46,692 nucleotides of DNA, from the IMG/VR virus record IMGVR_UViG_3300035183_000067, positions 1 to 46,692 of that record. One strand, written 5' to 3'. A model generated the notes under the pieces. That model saw only the letters and a list, made by a program, of their open reading frames with translations. It was not told the DNA's origin and did not search any database. The position numbers were made by a program, and so were the translations under genes. Below are positions 1 through 8,395 of this stretch, piece by piece (position 1 is the first letter of the stretch; each line of letters begins with the position of its first letter). The stretch is from a virus.

Positions 1-148
1 CTATAAAAATAAACTTTCCCTATATATATATTATATCTAGATATATCTAGATATATATCTTAGATATATAATATATCCTAGATATATAATATAACCTAGA
101 TATAATATATCTTAGATATATAACTAGATATATAAATATATATCCTAG
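1..148. repeat. Left copy of terminal direct repeat
   Basis: The first 148 bases recur at 46547-46692 in the same orientation. The only difference I see is one TA dinucleotide: (TA)5 in the left copy and (TA)4 in the right, just after the shared CTTTCCC. This shows the contig is terminally redundant. It could be a true direct terminal repeat or an assembly overlap of a circular map. The 2-base difference argues against a simple exact k-mer overlap. Confidence 0.9.
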
Positions 149-240
149 TATATCTAAATATATCTAGATATATAAATATATAACTAGATATAACTAGAAT
201 AAATATACTAGAATATATAATATCTTAGTATAACTAGAAA
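20..240. repeat. AT-rich CTAG/TATCTAGATA repeat tract
   Basis: About 220 bases of nearly pure A/T, punctuated by CTAG tetranucleotides in variants of TATCTAGATATA, CCTAGATATA and ACTAGATATA. Many units are palindromic. CTAG is normally rare in proteobacterial and phage DNA, so this density is striking. A related tract lies at 36361-36480 and shares the exact 18-mer CTAGATATATCTAGATAT. I see no gene in 1-540. Origin, recombination or terminus function is possible but inferred. Confidence 0.8.
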
Positions 241-254
241 AGAAAAAAGAAAAA

Positions 255-300
255 AATATTATCTAAGTTAGATATTAGGATATCTAACTTAGATAATATT
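255..300. repeat. Perfect 21-bp inverted repeat with 4-nt loop
   Basis: Arms at 255-275 and 280-300 are exact reverse complements, separated by TAGG. Purine tracts of almost identical sequence (AAAAAGAAAAAAGAAAAG type) lie on both sides. Read on the minus strand it resembles an intrinsic terminator, a strong hairpin followed by a T-rich run, but no minus-strand gene lies upstream of it. It could also be a cruciform or replication-terminus element. Confidence 0.85.
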
Positions 301-368
301 CAAAAAGAAAAAAGAAAAGATATACTCCATCACCGTCTTTACCCGAGGAAGGTAACTTCACGTATATG

Positions 369-384
369 AAGTAAGTACTTACTT
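369..384. promoter_or_regulatory. 16-bp perfect palindrome upstream of late promoter
   Basis: AAGTAAGTACTTACTT is a perfect palindrome 75 bases before the -35 box of the 459 promoter. The position would suit an upstream protein-binding site, but no regulator can be assigned. Confidence 0.4.
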
Positions 385-458
385 ACACTAGAAAGGGCAT
401 ATTTCCTAGGGTCTTGCAATTTCTGTATAGAAATATTTAAAAAATTTTCAAAAACCTC

Positions 459-487
459 TTGACAAAATCTTAAAAATGTGGTATAAT
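459..487 (+). promoter_or_regulatory. Consensus sigma70 promoter for structural genes
   Basis: TTGACA at 459-464 and TATAAT at 482-487 are both perfect consensus boxes separated by 17 bases. Transcription should start near 494, about 47 bases before the first packaging gene at 541. This is the best candidate promoter for the whole rightward block and implies use of host RNA polymerase. Confidence 0.9.
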
Positions 488-524
488 ATATATAATAGCA
501 AATAGAAAAATTTATACGCATTTC

Positions 525-538
525 GCTGATCAATCAGC
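525..538 (+). promoter_or_regulatory. Inverted repeat at the terS start codon
   Basis: GCTGAT-CA-ATCAGC forms a perfect 6-bp stem ending two bases before the ATG at 541. No Shine-Dalgarno sequence is visible where one is expected. The hairpin or operator occupies that place, which suggests translational or repressor control of the first late gene (inference). Confidence 0.5.
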
Positions 539-540
539 TT

Positions 541-1215
541 ATGTCTATCCCAAAAGGACTTTCTGATCTTTCACAAGTAGATACTGATCTTCCTCAACCA
601 ACCAATGGGGAACTTCCCATTGACTGGTCTCTTGTTCCAGAGGTCTTGGAACCTAAGAAAGTTCCTACCCGTCCTACAAAGAGGGAAAAAAGAAAGCTCC
701 AAAAGCATGCTCCCGGACAGTGGTGGCCAGAAGAGATGAGAATAGCAGCAGTGACTGCCTACGCTGCTACAGGGAGCTTGAAAAGAGCTTCAGAAATTAG
801 CAGGGTCACTTACGGCACTCTCAAGCGATGGAAGACAGAAGATTGGTGGCAGGAGATGCTCTCCAGAGTCCGCCAAGAGAAGGACGAAGAGCTAGACGCC
901 AAGTTCACCAAGATTGTTGACAAAACTCTTGACACTATCGAGGACAGACTTACCAACGGAGAGTTGGTCTATGACACCAAGCGAGGAACCATTGTCAAGG
1001 TCCCAGTGTCCACAAGAGATGCAGTCAAAGTTGCAGCTTTGGCAGTAGAGAAGAGACAGTTGCTCAGAGGAGCTCCCACTTCAAGAACAGAGCACATTCG
1101 GTCTAGCGAAGTTAAAGATAAACTCCAATCCTTGGCAGAAGAGTTTAAGAAATTCGTAAAAGCAAGGGACGTAACCCCTACTAAAGAACAAAACGAAGAA
1201 ACAAAGGATGCTTGA
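541..1215 (+). CDS. terS: Terminase small subunit (TerS)
   Basis: 224-aa protein, predicted to recognise the packaging site and load phage DNA onto the large terminase. Residues about 65-98 form a helix-turn-helix-like segment (MRIAAVTAYAATGSLKRASE region). It is followed by a charged helical stretch suited to ring formation and a basic C-terminus. The call rests on this fold, on position directly before TerL and on an 8-base overlap with it. ATG 541 is the only start available after upstream in-frame codons. It has no clear ribosome binding site and is preceded by an inverted repeat. Confidence 0.8.
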   Translation: MSIPKGLSDLSQVDTDLPQPTNGELPIDWSLVPEVLEPKKVPTRPTKREKRKLQKHAPGQWWPEEMRIAAVTAYAATGSLKRASEISRVTYGTLKRWKTEDWWQEMLSRVRQEKDEELDAKFTKIVDKTLDTIEDRLTNGELVYDTKRGTIVKVPVSTRDAVKVAALAVEKRQLLRGAPTSRTEHIRSSEVKDKLQSLAEEFKKFVKARDVTPTKEQNEETKDA

Positions 1216-2686
1216 TGCAAAGGTTATCGAAGGATTTGTCAGAACTCTTCTGTGGAAGAGATTCGACAATGCAGTAGAGATTCCTCAATGTCACAGAGAG
1301 TGGTGGGAACTCTTTACAAGCAATGATACCTTCGTAGCACTTGCAGCACCTCGGGGACACGCTAAGTCAACAGCAATTACTCATTCATACACACTTGCTT
1401 GTGTCCTCTTTAGGGAAGCCAAGTTTGTAGTCATTGTCTCAGATACTGAAGCACAAGCCTCTCTGTTCTTAAATGACATCAAGAGCGAGTTAACAGATAA
1501 CGAGAGCTTGATTGATGTCTTTGGAGTAAAGAGATTTACAAAATTCACAGAGACTGACATTGTTGTCGAGATGAACGATGGCTACCGCTTTAAAATTGTT
1601 GCTAAAGGGGTAGATCAGTTCAAGCGGGGTCTCAAGTGGGAGGGAAGGCGTCCAGACTTGATCATCTGCGATGACTTGGAAAACGAAGAAATTGTTTACA
1701 ACCAAGATCGCAGAGAGAAGTTTAGAAAGTGGTTTTATGGTACTCTCCTTCCTGCAAAGAGTGACAAAGGGAAAATCAGAATCATAGGAACCATCTTGCA
1801 CCTTGACTCTCTCCTAGAGAGATTGATGCCTAAAGGGGAGTACTGCAAAACAGTTGGTCTAAAAGAGATTAACACGAATCCGAAATCCTTGTGGAAATCG
1901 GTTAGATATAGGGCACATAACGAAGATTTTTCTGAAATTCTTTGGAAAGAGAAGTTCTCAAAAGAGAGACTTCTCCAAATCAGGAAAGAATACGTTGACC
2001 AAGGGATGCCTGATGTGTACTCTCAAGAGTACCTGAACTATCCCTTGGACTTGTCAAGAACCTACTTTAGACGGGTAGATTTCATTGCTCAGACAGAGGA
2101 AGACAAAGAAAGACCTCTCAGATATTACGCTGCAATGGATTTGGCGATCAGCCAAAAAGATAGAGCAGATTACACTGTAATCGTTGTTGTTGGAGTAGAT
2201 GATAGGGGAATCCACCACGTAGTTGATGTCCGAAGAGATCGGTGGGATGCTTTCGGGATTATCAACGAAATGTTCTCTGTTCAGCAGAGATATGAACCAG
2301 AACTCTTCGGAATGGAAAAGGGAATGATTGAGAGGTCTCTTGGTCCGTTCTTGAGAGCAGAAATGATCAAGAGAGGAGTGTATATCAACATCCACTATCT
2401 TCCTCCAACAAAAGACAAGCAAGCAAGAGCACGGTCTCTACAAGCTAGGATGAGAGCAGGAGGAGTAAGATTTGACAAATCGGCAGATTGGTATCCTGCT
2501 CTTGAACAAGAAATGCTAAGATTTCCAAGAGACAGACACGATGACCAAGTGGATGCTCTCTCGTGGATTGGATTGATGTTAGATTTGTTTGAAGAAGCTC
2601 CCACAAAAGAAGAACTTGAAGAACAAGAATACGAGGAAATGCTGAATGAGTTCCCTTCTGGCAGAAGCGCAATCTGCGGATATTGA
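1208..2686 (+). CDS. terL: Terminase large subunit (TerL)
   Basis: 492-aa packaging motor with ATPase and nuclease halves. Walker A is APRGHAKST at residues 47-55, and Walker B is LIICDDLE at about 151-158. The RNase H-like nuclease half starts at MDLAIS (Asp311) and ends with the RHDDQVDALSW motif near residue 450. All key acidic residues are present. Length is normal for the family. The start overlaps the terS stop, which suggests translational coupling. Confidence 0.95.
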   Translation: MLDAKVIEGFVRTLLWKRFDNAVEIPQCHREWWELFTSNDTFVALAAPRGHAKSTAITHSYTLACVLFREAKFVVIVSDTEAQASLFLNDIKSELTDNESLIDVFGVKRFTKFTETDIVVEMNDGYRFKIVAKGVDQFKRGLKWEGRRPDLIICDDLENEEIVYNQDRREKFRKWFYGTLLPAKSDKGKIRIIGTILHLDSLLERLMPKGEYCKTVGLKEINTNPKSLWKSVRYRAHNEDFSEILWKEKFSKERLLQIRKEYVDQGMPDVYSQEYLNYPLDLSRTYFRRVDFIAQTEEDKERPLRYYAAMDLAISQKDRADYTVIVVVGVDDRGIHHVVDVRRDRWDAFGIINEMFSVQQRYEPELFGMEKGMIERSLGPFLRAEMIKRGVYINIHYLPPTKDKQARARSLQARMRAGGVRFDKSADWYPALEQEMLRFPRDRHDDQVDALSWIGLMLDLFEEAPTKEELEEQEYEEMLNEFPSGRSAICGY

Positions 2687-4784
2687 GTACAAAGAAGAGG
2701 GTTCCTACCTCTCAATCGAGGAGATTGTAAATTCCCCCAATGTAGCAGAGTTGCTTGACGAGCAGGAAAGGTCTCGTATTGCTTCTGAAGTTCTCTCTGG
2801 ATTTTACAGGGATTTGGATTCCAGAAGAGAGTGGGATGAGAGGATGGCAGAAGCCACCAAGCTCGCCTTGCAAGTGATGGAAGAGAAAACCTTCCCGTGG
2901 CCGAACGCATCCAACGTCAAGTTTCCTCTGCTGACTATTGCAGCACTTCAGTATCATTCTAGGGCATATCCTGCTCTTGTGTCTGGTACGGATATCGTTA
3001 AAGCTAGGGTCTTTGGAGAAGACCCGGATGGATCGAAAACTGCTCGGGCAGAGAGAATTTCTGCCCACATGTCTTTTCAACTTCTGGAAGAAGACGAGAA
3101 TTGGGAAGACCAGACAGATAAATCCCTTCTTGTGCAGGCTATCCTAGGATGCGTTTTCAAGAAGAGCTATTTCGATGTTACAAAAGGCCACAACGTATCT
3201 GAGATGGTTCTTCCTAAAGATTTGGTTGTCTCCTATTGGACAAAGTCTTTGGAAACTTCTCCACGAATTTCTCACATTATTGAGATGAGTGGGAATGAAA
3301 TCTTGGAGAGAATTGGCCGTGGACTTTTTCTTGAAACTGATCTTTCTAGGAAGCCCGGACCTTCTACAAGAGTAGATAACCAAGGCATTGCTAGAGACGA
3401 AGCACAAGGAGTGACTCCGTCTTTGGAGGACCCTTTCCGTCCGTACAGAATCATCGAGCAGAGCACCTATCTTGATTTGGATGGGGATGGGTATAAGGAG
3501 CCGTATGTAGTTACTGTAAGAGAGGATACGGCAGAGCTTCTTAGAATTGTTCCTAGGTTTTTCAAGGAAGATATTGTAAGAAAGAAGGGGAGAATTATCC
3601 ACATCACCCCGATGCACTATTACACGAAGTACTCCTTCATTCCTTCTCCTGACGGGGGATTCTACGATCTTGGGCTTGGTGTTCTTCTTGGGCCGATTAA
3701 CGAATCAATCAATACGCTGATTAACCAGCTTATTGATGCTGGCACTCTTGCGAACACTCGTGGGGGGTTTCTTGGGAGAGGAGTTAAGTTTCGTTCTGGT
3801 GAGAACACCTTTAAACCGTTTGAGTGGAAAAGAGTAGATAGTACTGGGGACGATCTCCGTAAGAGCATCTTCCCTCTCCCTGTTGGAGAGCCTTCTCCTG
3901 TTCTGTTCCAGCTTCTTTCTCTGCTTGTCAATTATGGCGAGCGTATTGTTGGAGCCACGGATGTCATGGTGGGAGTTTCTCCGGGGCAGAATACCCCGGC
4001 AGAAACTACTCGCCACGTTGTAGAACAGGGGATGAAGGTTTTTTCTGGAATCTTCAAGCGCACCTACAGGGCAATGAAAGAAGAGTTCAGGAAGCTTTAT
4101 ATCCTGAATAGGCTCTACCTAAATGCGGATACTGCATTCCAGAATCTCTCCACCGGGCAAGGGATGTTGATTTCTCCGGACGATTATATTGATCCTCCAA
4201 CTATTATCAGACCTGCTGCCGATCCTGATATCGTTTCGAACGCACAAAAAATTATGCGGGCGCAGGCTGTCTTGGAGGCTGCAAAAATGTTCCCAGGATA
4301 TAACTTGTATGAAGCCAACAAGATGTATCTGAGAGCTTTGCAAGTGCCGGGGATTGAAGTTATTTATCCTGATCCTAATGGTCCTAATGCTGTTCCTCCG
4401 ATTCCGAATCCGAAGGTTGTCGTGGAGCAGCTCAAGCAAGAGACTAAGCAGAAAGAGCTTCAACTTAAGATGCAAGAAACTCTTCTTAAGTTGCAGCAAG
4501 ATGCAGAACTCAATCAGGCCAAGATTCTTCAACTCCAAGCTCAAGCCATTAAACTTTTGGCTGAGGCCCAAGGAGTTGAAACGGGGCATCAGATTGCCCT
4601 TATTGAAGCAGAGATCGGGGCTGCTAAGCAGCACAATGAGCGAATCATGCACATGATAGATACGATTAGGGAGTTGGCAATTGCGAGCGCAAATTACGAA
4701 CAACGAATGGCAGGAATGGAAACAGCATCCAGTAACAAAGGCTCTGTGGGAGCTCTTGGTCAAACTTCACCAAGAAACTCTTGA
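2646..4784 (+). CDS. Portal protein
   Basis: 712-aa protein, predicted to form the dodecameric portal for DNA entry and the head-tail connector. The N-terminal region carries the FPWPNASNVKFPLL and HSRAYPALV patterns seen in large podovirus portals. The C-terminal ~120 residues are a Gln/Lys/Glu-rich coiled coil (from about 590), probably the barrel or crown. Start ATG 2646 lies inside the TerL end (41-base overlap) with GAGGAA upstream. The length and the place after TerL support the call. Confidence 0.9.
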   Translation: MSSLLAEAQSADIEYKEEGSYLSIEEIVNSPNVAELLDEQERSRIASEVLSGFYRDLDSRREWDERMAEATKLALQVMEEKTFPWPNASNVKFPLLTIAALQYHSRAYPALVSGTDIVKARVFGEDPDGSKTARAERISAHMSFQLLEEDENWEDQTDKSLLVQAILGCVFKKSYFDVTKGHNVSEMVLPKDLVVSYWTKSLETSPRISHIIEMSGNEILERIGRGLFLETDLSRKPGPSTRVDNQGIARDEAQGVTPSLEDPFRPYRIIEQSTYLDLDGDGYKEPYVVTVREDTAELLRIVPRFFKEDIVRKKGRIIHITPMHYYTKYSFIPSPDGGFYDLGLGVLLGPINESINTLINQLIDAGTLANTRGGFLGRGVKFRSGENTFKPFEWKRVDSTGDDLRKSIFPLPVGEPSPVLFQLLSLLVNYGERIVGATDVMVGVSPGQNTPAETTRHVVEQGMKVFSGIFKRTYRAMKEEFRKLYILNRLYLNADTAFQNLSTGQGMLISPDDYIDPPTIIRPAADPDIVSNAQKIMRAQAVLEAAKMFPGYNLYEANKMYLRALQVPGIEVIYPDPNGPNAVPPIPNPKVVVEQLKQETKQKELQLKMQETLLKLQQDAELNQAKILQLQAQAIKLLAEAQGVETGHQIALIEAEIGAAKQHNERIMHMIDTIRELAIASANYEQRMAGMETASSNKGSVGALGQTSPRNS

Positions 4785-4929
4785 GAATTGGGGAAGCGGA
4801 GCTTACACAGCAAGCACGATAGAAGCAACTGCAATGCTCAATGCAGAAGCTCTAGGAAGACTGGATGCAATTAAACGTCTAATTGAGTTAGATTACGAAG
4901 GACTAGTAGGAGGATTGAATGGAGAATAA
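4681..4929 (+). CDS. Small hypothetical structural-operon protein
   Basis: 82-aa protein of unknown function (NEWQEWKQHPVTKALWE near the N-terminus), mostly helical and acidic. It starts at TTG 4681. The call is supported by AGGGAG seven bases upstream, although the start lies 104 bases inside the portal gene in another frame. The end overlaps the GroES-like gene by 11 bases. Its place between portal and chaperone suggests a role in head assembly. Confidence 0.7.
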   Translation: MRAQITNNEWQEWKQHPVTKALWELLVKLHQETLENWGSGAYTASTIEATAMLNAEALGRLDAIKRLIELDYEGLVGGLNGE

Positions 4930-5227
4930 ATCTGGGATTCACCCAGTAGGTCATCGCATTTTGATTCGTCCTTTTGAAATCGAAAAGATGACTAAAAGTG
5001 GAATTATTCTGTGTACAGAGAATCAAGCTGTCAGGGAGGAGATGGCACAAACACAAGGAGTAGTGATTGCTATAGGAGATGGCTGTTATCTTGAAGAGCC
5101 AGAACCGTGGTGCAAAGTAGGAGATAAAGTTATCTTTGCAAAATATGCAGGCATCCTTCAAGAAGGACTCGACGGAAACAAGTATAGAATCATGAACGAC
5201 ACTGACGTTGTCGCAGTTATTGAATAA
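4919..5227 (+). CDS. GroES-like co-chaperonin
   Basis: 102-aa Cpn10-family protein. It starts with the VGHRILIRPFE strand, then TKSGIIL, the mobile-loop region, GVVIAIGDG, KVGDKVIFAKYAG and the final DTDVVAVIE strand. All GroES landmarks are present at normal length. By analogy with T4 gp31, it would replace or adapt host GroES so that GroEL folds phage proteins, most likely the capsid protein. It lies between portal and scaffold, which fits a head-assembly role. Confidence 0.88.
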   Translation: MENKSGIHPVGHRILIRPFEIEKMTKSGIILCTENQAVREEMAQTQGVVIAIGDGCYLEEPEPWCKVGDKVIFAKYAGILQEGLDGNKYRIMNDTDVVAVIE

Positions 5228-5239
5228 GGAAAGATAGGA

Positions 5240-6082
5240 ATGATTGGTCAAGCAGAATTTGAAAACGATGAAAAAGAACCTGTGAACACCGCTCCTGCTG
5301 AGGAGGATCACGAGGACCCCGCAATTATTCAAGAAGCTCTCTCTATGGGGTGGACGCCACGAGAAGAGTGGAAAGGTGATCCTAGCAAGTGGCGCTCTGC
5401 TGCTGAGTTTGTTGAAAGAGGGAAGGAGATTCTTCCTATTGTCAACAAACGTCTTGAGCAGGAACGTCAGCGTAGTGCTCAATTGGAAAGAGAGCTCCAA
5501 GAAATGCGCGCTACGCTGCAAGAGTTCAGAGAATACAGCAAGCGAGACAAAGAGCGCATGTATAAGCGCGCTCTTGAAGAGTTGAAGGCAAAGAAAAAGC
5601 AAGCTTTGGAAGAAGGCGATGCTGACGCCGTTCTAGAGATTGACGATGCTATTTTGGAGCTTCGTGAGTCCAACAAGAAAGCCCTTGAAGAAGAGAAGCC
5701 CACAGCTCCTACGTATGATCCCACTAACGATGTGGTGTACCAGACGTGGCTGTCAGAGAACAGGTGGTATGGAACTGATGTAGAGCTTACCTATTACGCA
5801 GATGCAATTGGTCGAGTGCTCGCACACAACAATCCTGAGCTCAAAGGCAGACCTTTCTTGGATGCGGTCAAACAGAGACTTCGGGAACAGTTCCCGGAGA
5901 AGTTTGATAATCCGAGACGCAAAATTGCTACTGTAGAGGGTACTTCTGTAGGAACTGCTTCTTCTAAATTGAAGAGAACCTATGAGAATCTTCCTCCTGA
6001 TGCCAAAGCTGCCTGTGATCGCTTCGTCAAACAAGGTTTGATGACTCGTGAAGAATATGTTGCCGAATATGATTGGGAGTGA
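5240..6082 (+). CDS. Capsid scaffolding protein
   Basis: 280-aa, very charged protein with a long coiled coil (about residues 65-160, rich in Glu, Arg, Lys). It has an acidic N-terminus and a C-terminal region ending MTREEYVAEYDWE. This composition and the position just before the capsid genes are typical of podovirus scaffold proteins, which shape the procapsid and then leave. No protease motif is visible. GGAAAGATAGGA precedes the ATG. Confidence 0.8.
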   Translation: MIGQAEFENDEKEPVNTAPAEEDHEDPAIIQEALSMGWTPREEWKGDPSKWRSAAEFVERGKEILPIVNKRLEQERQRSAQLERELQEMRATLQEFREYSKRDKERMYKRALEELKAKKKQALEEGDADAVLEIDDAILELRESNKKALEEEKPTAPTYDPTNDVVYQTWLSENRWYGTDVELTYYADAIGRVLAHNNPELKGRPFLDAVKQRLREQFPEKFDNPRRKIATVEGTSVGTASSKLKRTYENLPPDAKAACDRFVKQGLMTREEYVAEYDWE

Positions 6083-6087
6083 TTATA

Positions 6088-6579
6088 ATGTCTCGAATTA
6101 GAGAAACTATGGGGAAAGAATCTGTCGAGGGGTCTTCTTCGCCGAGTGAAGAGAAAAAAGAGGTAGTGAAAAAAGAGCGCAGACAGAGGATTCCTATCGG
6201 AGTTCCTCGGCAAAAACTTTCAGTTAGCAACGAAATCCCCGGATACCGCCTGTATTGGTTTAATGACTATCCCGGGCGGATTGAAGCTGCCGAAGCAGCG
6301 GGGTATGAATTCGTCACTAATCAGGAAGTTAAAATCAATGATTTTGTAACTGTCGGTAATGCTGACCTTGGTTCCAAGGTTAAGCGACTGGTAGGAAAGA
6401 ATGAGGATGGGTCTCCTTTGTATGCGTATCTTATGAAAATCCGCCTTGAGTGGTTTGAAGAAGATCAGAGGGAGTTGCAAGCACAAATTGATAGAACTGA
6501 TTCTTCTATCCGTCGAGGCACTCTTTCTCCTGCTGAATACCAATACGTCCCATCCTCCGGCATCACTTACAAAACGTAA
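6088..6579 (+). CDS. Head-associated hypothetical protein
   Basis: 163-aa protein starting MSRIRETMG. ATG 6088 is preferred over an in-frame codon at 6073 because GGGAG lies eight bases upstream. It has a charged, disordered N-terminus (about 40 residues), then a compact domain (IPGYRLYWFNDYPGRIEAAEAAGYEFVT, here described by its ends) and a helical C-terminus. It sits between scaffold and decoration/capsid genes, so a head role is likely. The exact function is unknown. Confidence 0.75.
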   Translation: MSRIRETMGKESVEGSSSPSEEKKEVVKKERRQRIPIGVPRQKLSVSNEIPGYRLYWFNDYPGRIEAAEAAGYEFVTNQEVKINDFVTVGNADLGSKVKRLVGKNEDGSPLYAYLMKIRLEWFEEDQRELQAQIDRTDSSIRRGTLSPAEYQYVPSSGITYKT

Positions 6580-6594
6580 TTCTCGGAGGGTTAA

Positions 6595-7263
6595 ATGGCT
6601 AACACTAATCCAAACCGGCCCTTTGGTTTTCGTCCTTGGAGATTCCTCAATGGAAATCCTTGGAACGGGGCGGTGAATCTTTATTTCATTCCGGCGAACG
6701 ACACTAACGTGTATTCTCCGGGCGACATTGTGAAGTCTGTCGCTGAATCTACTGGCGCAGGTCTCTATGACATCAATGGGGTCCCCGCAGTGACTAAAGC
6801 AGTTGCTGGGGATACTCCTAGAGGTGTTGTGGTTGCTTGCAGCCAGACTTATCCGGGGGCAACCTCTTCGCTTCAAGGCAATTCGCTTGCTCTTGAACAA
6901 ACTTGGCTGAGTGCTACTAAGCCCGCTAATGGTGCTTATGTTTGGGTGTGCGATGACCCCAACGTTATCTTTAAAGCCCAAATGAATAATGCTACCATTG
7001 GTGGTGGTGGTACTCTTGCCTCTTCGTTGTCGAAGAACTGCAACTACGCTGTTACTCCGGGCACTTTTGTCAGCGGCACTGTTTTGAATGCCTCTACGGT
7101 GGCCACTACGTCAACTCTTCCGGTTCGTCTCCTCGGTCTTGTCAATGGTGCCGAAAATGTTGGCATTACTGATATGACTTCGACGACTGGGGATTATGCG
7201 GTGTTCCAGTGCATGTTCAATGTGCATGAACTTGGTCGCACCACTGGCGGCGCTGGCGTGTAA
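6595..7263 (+). CDS. Head structural/decoration protein
   Basis: 222-aa Ser/Thr/Gly/Asn-rich beta protein starting MANTNPNRPFGFRP, directly before the major capsid gene. Low charge and repeated beta-strand patterns resemble capsid decoration proteins encoded beside the major head gene. GGAGG lies just upstream of the ATG. Codon use in this and the next gene is richer in C/G third positions than in neighbours, as expected for highly expressed virion genes. Confidence 0.65.
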   Translation: MANTNPNRPFGFRPWRFLNGNPWNGAVNLYFIPANDTNVYSPGDIVKSVAESTGAGLYDINGVPAVTKAVAGDTPRGVVVACSQTYPGATSSLQGNSLALEQTWLSATKPANGAYVWVCDDPNVIFKAQMNNATIGGGGTLASSLSKNCNYAVTPGTFVSGTVLNASTVATTSTLPVRLLGLVNGAENVGITDMTSTTGDYAVFQCMFNVHELGRTTGGAGV

Positions 7264-7274
7264 GGAGATAACAA

Positions 7275-8189
7275 ATGGCGGGTATTATCACTACTTCTAA
7301 TCACCCAAAGGCTCTTTGGCCGGGTGTTAAAAAATGGTTCGGTAGAGCTTATAACCAATATCCTACCGAATACACTGATCTGTTCGATACGGAGACCTCT
7401 AACAGGAACTATGAAGAGCTGGTGCAAATCACTGGTTTCGGTCAAGTTCCTGTCAAGCAGCAAGGCGCTGGGGTTGCGTATGATACCGAGATTCAAGGCT
7501 TCACCACTCGCGTGGTGCATGTGGCCTATGCTCTTGGTTACATCGTGACCCACGAAGAGCTGCAAGATAACCTGTATGCCGAGGTTAGCAAAACTCGCGC
7601 GACGGCTCTTGCTAACTCCTTCCGGCAGACCAAGGAAACGGTTGCAGCGAACGTGTACAACCGTGCGTTCAACCCTGCCTATACTGGCGGCGATGGCGTC
7701 TCTCTCATCTCGACGGCTCACCCCAATGTCAGTGGTGGGACGTACTCCAACAAGCTGCCGGTGGATGCTGATTTGTCCGAGGCTTCCCTTGAGGATATGA
7801 TTATTCTCATTATGGGGACTACGGATGATCGTGGTCTGCTCATCAATGCGATGCCGAGGTCTCTGATTGTTCCTCGTCAAGAGTGGTTTAATGCAAACCG
7901 CATCTTGAAGTCGATCTATCAGCCCGGAACTGGCAATAATGATATCAACGTGCTTAAGGCCACGAATGCTATCCCCGAAGGCATCAAGTTGAATCATTAT
8001 TTGACCAATCCTCATGCTTGGTTTATCCGCACCAATGTCCAGAATGGCATGATGCACTTTGTGCGCGAGCCGCTGTCCTTTACTCAGGACAATGACTTCG
8101 ACACGATGAATGCTAAGGCCAAAGGGTATGAGCGGTATAGCTTCGCGTGGGGCGATCCTCGTGGTCTGTTTGGTTCTAATGGACCCTAA
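7275..8189 (+). CDS. Major capsid protein
   Basis: 304-aa protein, predicted HK97-fold major head protein. Features include an N-terminal AGIITTSNHPKALWPG segment, the FDTETSNRNYEELVQ region, a TRVVHVAYALGYIVTHEEL segment typical of the Mu/P22-like head family, and a C-terminal YERYSFAWGDPRGLFGS. Order after scaffold and decoration protein supports it. A strong AAGGAG site precedes ATG 7275. A G/C-rich hairpin follows the stop. Confidence 0.88.
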   Translation: MAGIITTSNHPKALWPGVKKWFGRAYNQYPTEYTDLFDTETSNRNYEELVQITGFGQVPVKQQGAGVAYDTEIQGFTTRVVHVAYALGYIVTHEELQDNLYAEVSKTRATALANSFRQTKETVAANVYNRAFNPAYTGGDGVSLISTAHPNVSGGTYSNKLPVDADLSEASLEDMIILIMGTTDDRGLLINAMPRSLIVPRQEWFNANRILKSIYQPGTGNNDINVLKATNAIPEGIKLNHYLTNPHAWFIRTNVQNGMMHFVREPLSFTQDNDFDTMNAKAKGYERYSFAWGDPRGLFGSNGP

Positions 8190-8196
8190 TAGTAAC

Positions 8197-8242
8197 TAAC
8201 TAAGGAAGGCGAGGGGAGAAATTCCCTTGCCTCCTTTCCTCT
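8197..8242 (+). terminator. Hairpin after the capsid gene
   Basis: A GGCGAGGG arm pairs with CCCTTGCC, and outer GGAA/TTCC adds to the stem. It lies just after the major capsid stop. No run of T follows, so it is more likely an RNA-stabilising or attenuating hairpin than a full intrinsic terminator. Confidence 0.45.
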
Positions 8243-8257
8243 AGAAAGGAATTCTAA

Positions 8258-8335
8258 ATGTCTTGTCCTATTGAAGAGGCGAAAGGGAAGCGTCCTCCTG
8301 TTCCTCCTATTCCCTCTCCTTTCAAGAAAAAATAA
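8258..8335 (+). CDS. 25-aa basic proline-rich micro-protein
   Basis: A short reading frame of 25 codons, MSCPIEEAKGKRPPVPPIPS followed by PFKKK. AAAGGA lies seven bases before the ATG, a very good ribosome binding site. It sits in the otherwise empty interval between major capsid protein and the next virion gene. The function is unknown. A small capsid-binding or cement peptide is a guess based only on location. Confidence 0.5.
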   Translation: MSCPIEEAKGKRPPVPPIPSPFKKK

Positions 8336-8350
8336 ATCTTTTTTTCCTCA

Positions 8351-8368
8351 AGACGCCGCAAGGCGTTT
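8351..8368 (+). other. Small hairpin before decoration gene
   Basis: AGACGCC-GCAA-GGCGTTT forms a 7-bp stem with a GNRA-type loop, preceded by a T-rich run. It lies about 28 bases before the ATG at 8396. It may modulate the ratio of capsid and downstream transcripts. Confidence 0.35.
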
Positions 8369-8395
8369 GCCATTTAACGTCTTAGGAGAATTCAA

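Noticed and set aside
1-240. CRISPR array
   Set aside because: The repeats are short, variable and AT-only, without unique spacers of constant length.
339-533. Minus-strand frame of 64 codons over the late promoter
   Set aside because: It covers the perfect consensus promoter and palindromes, has low-complexity AT-driven composition and no ribosome site.
2395-2910. Long minus-strand frames opposite terL and portal
   Set aside because: They lie opposite strongly supported genes, contain no family motif and are typical antisense shadows.
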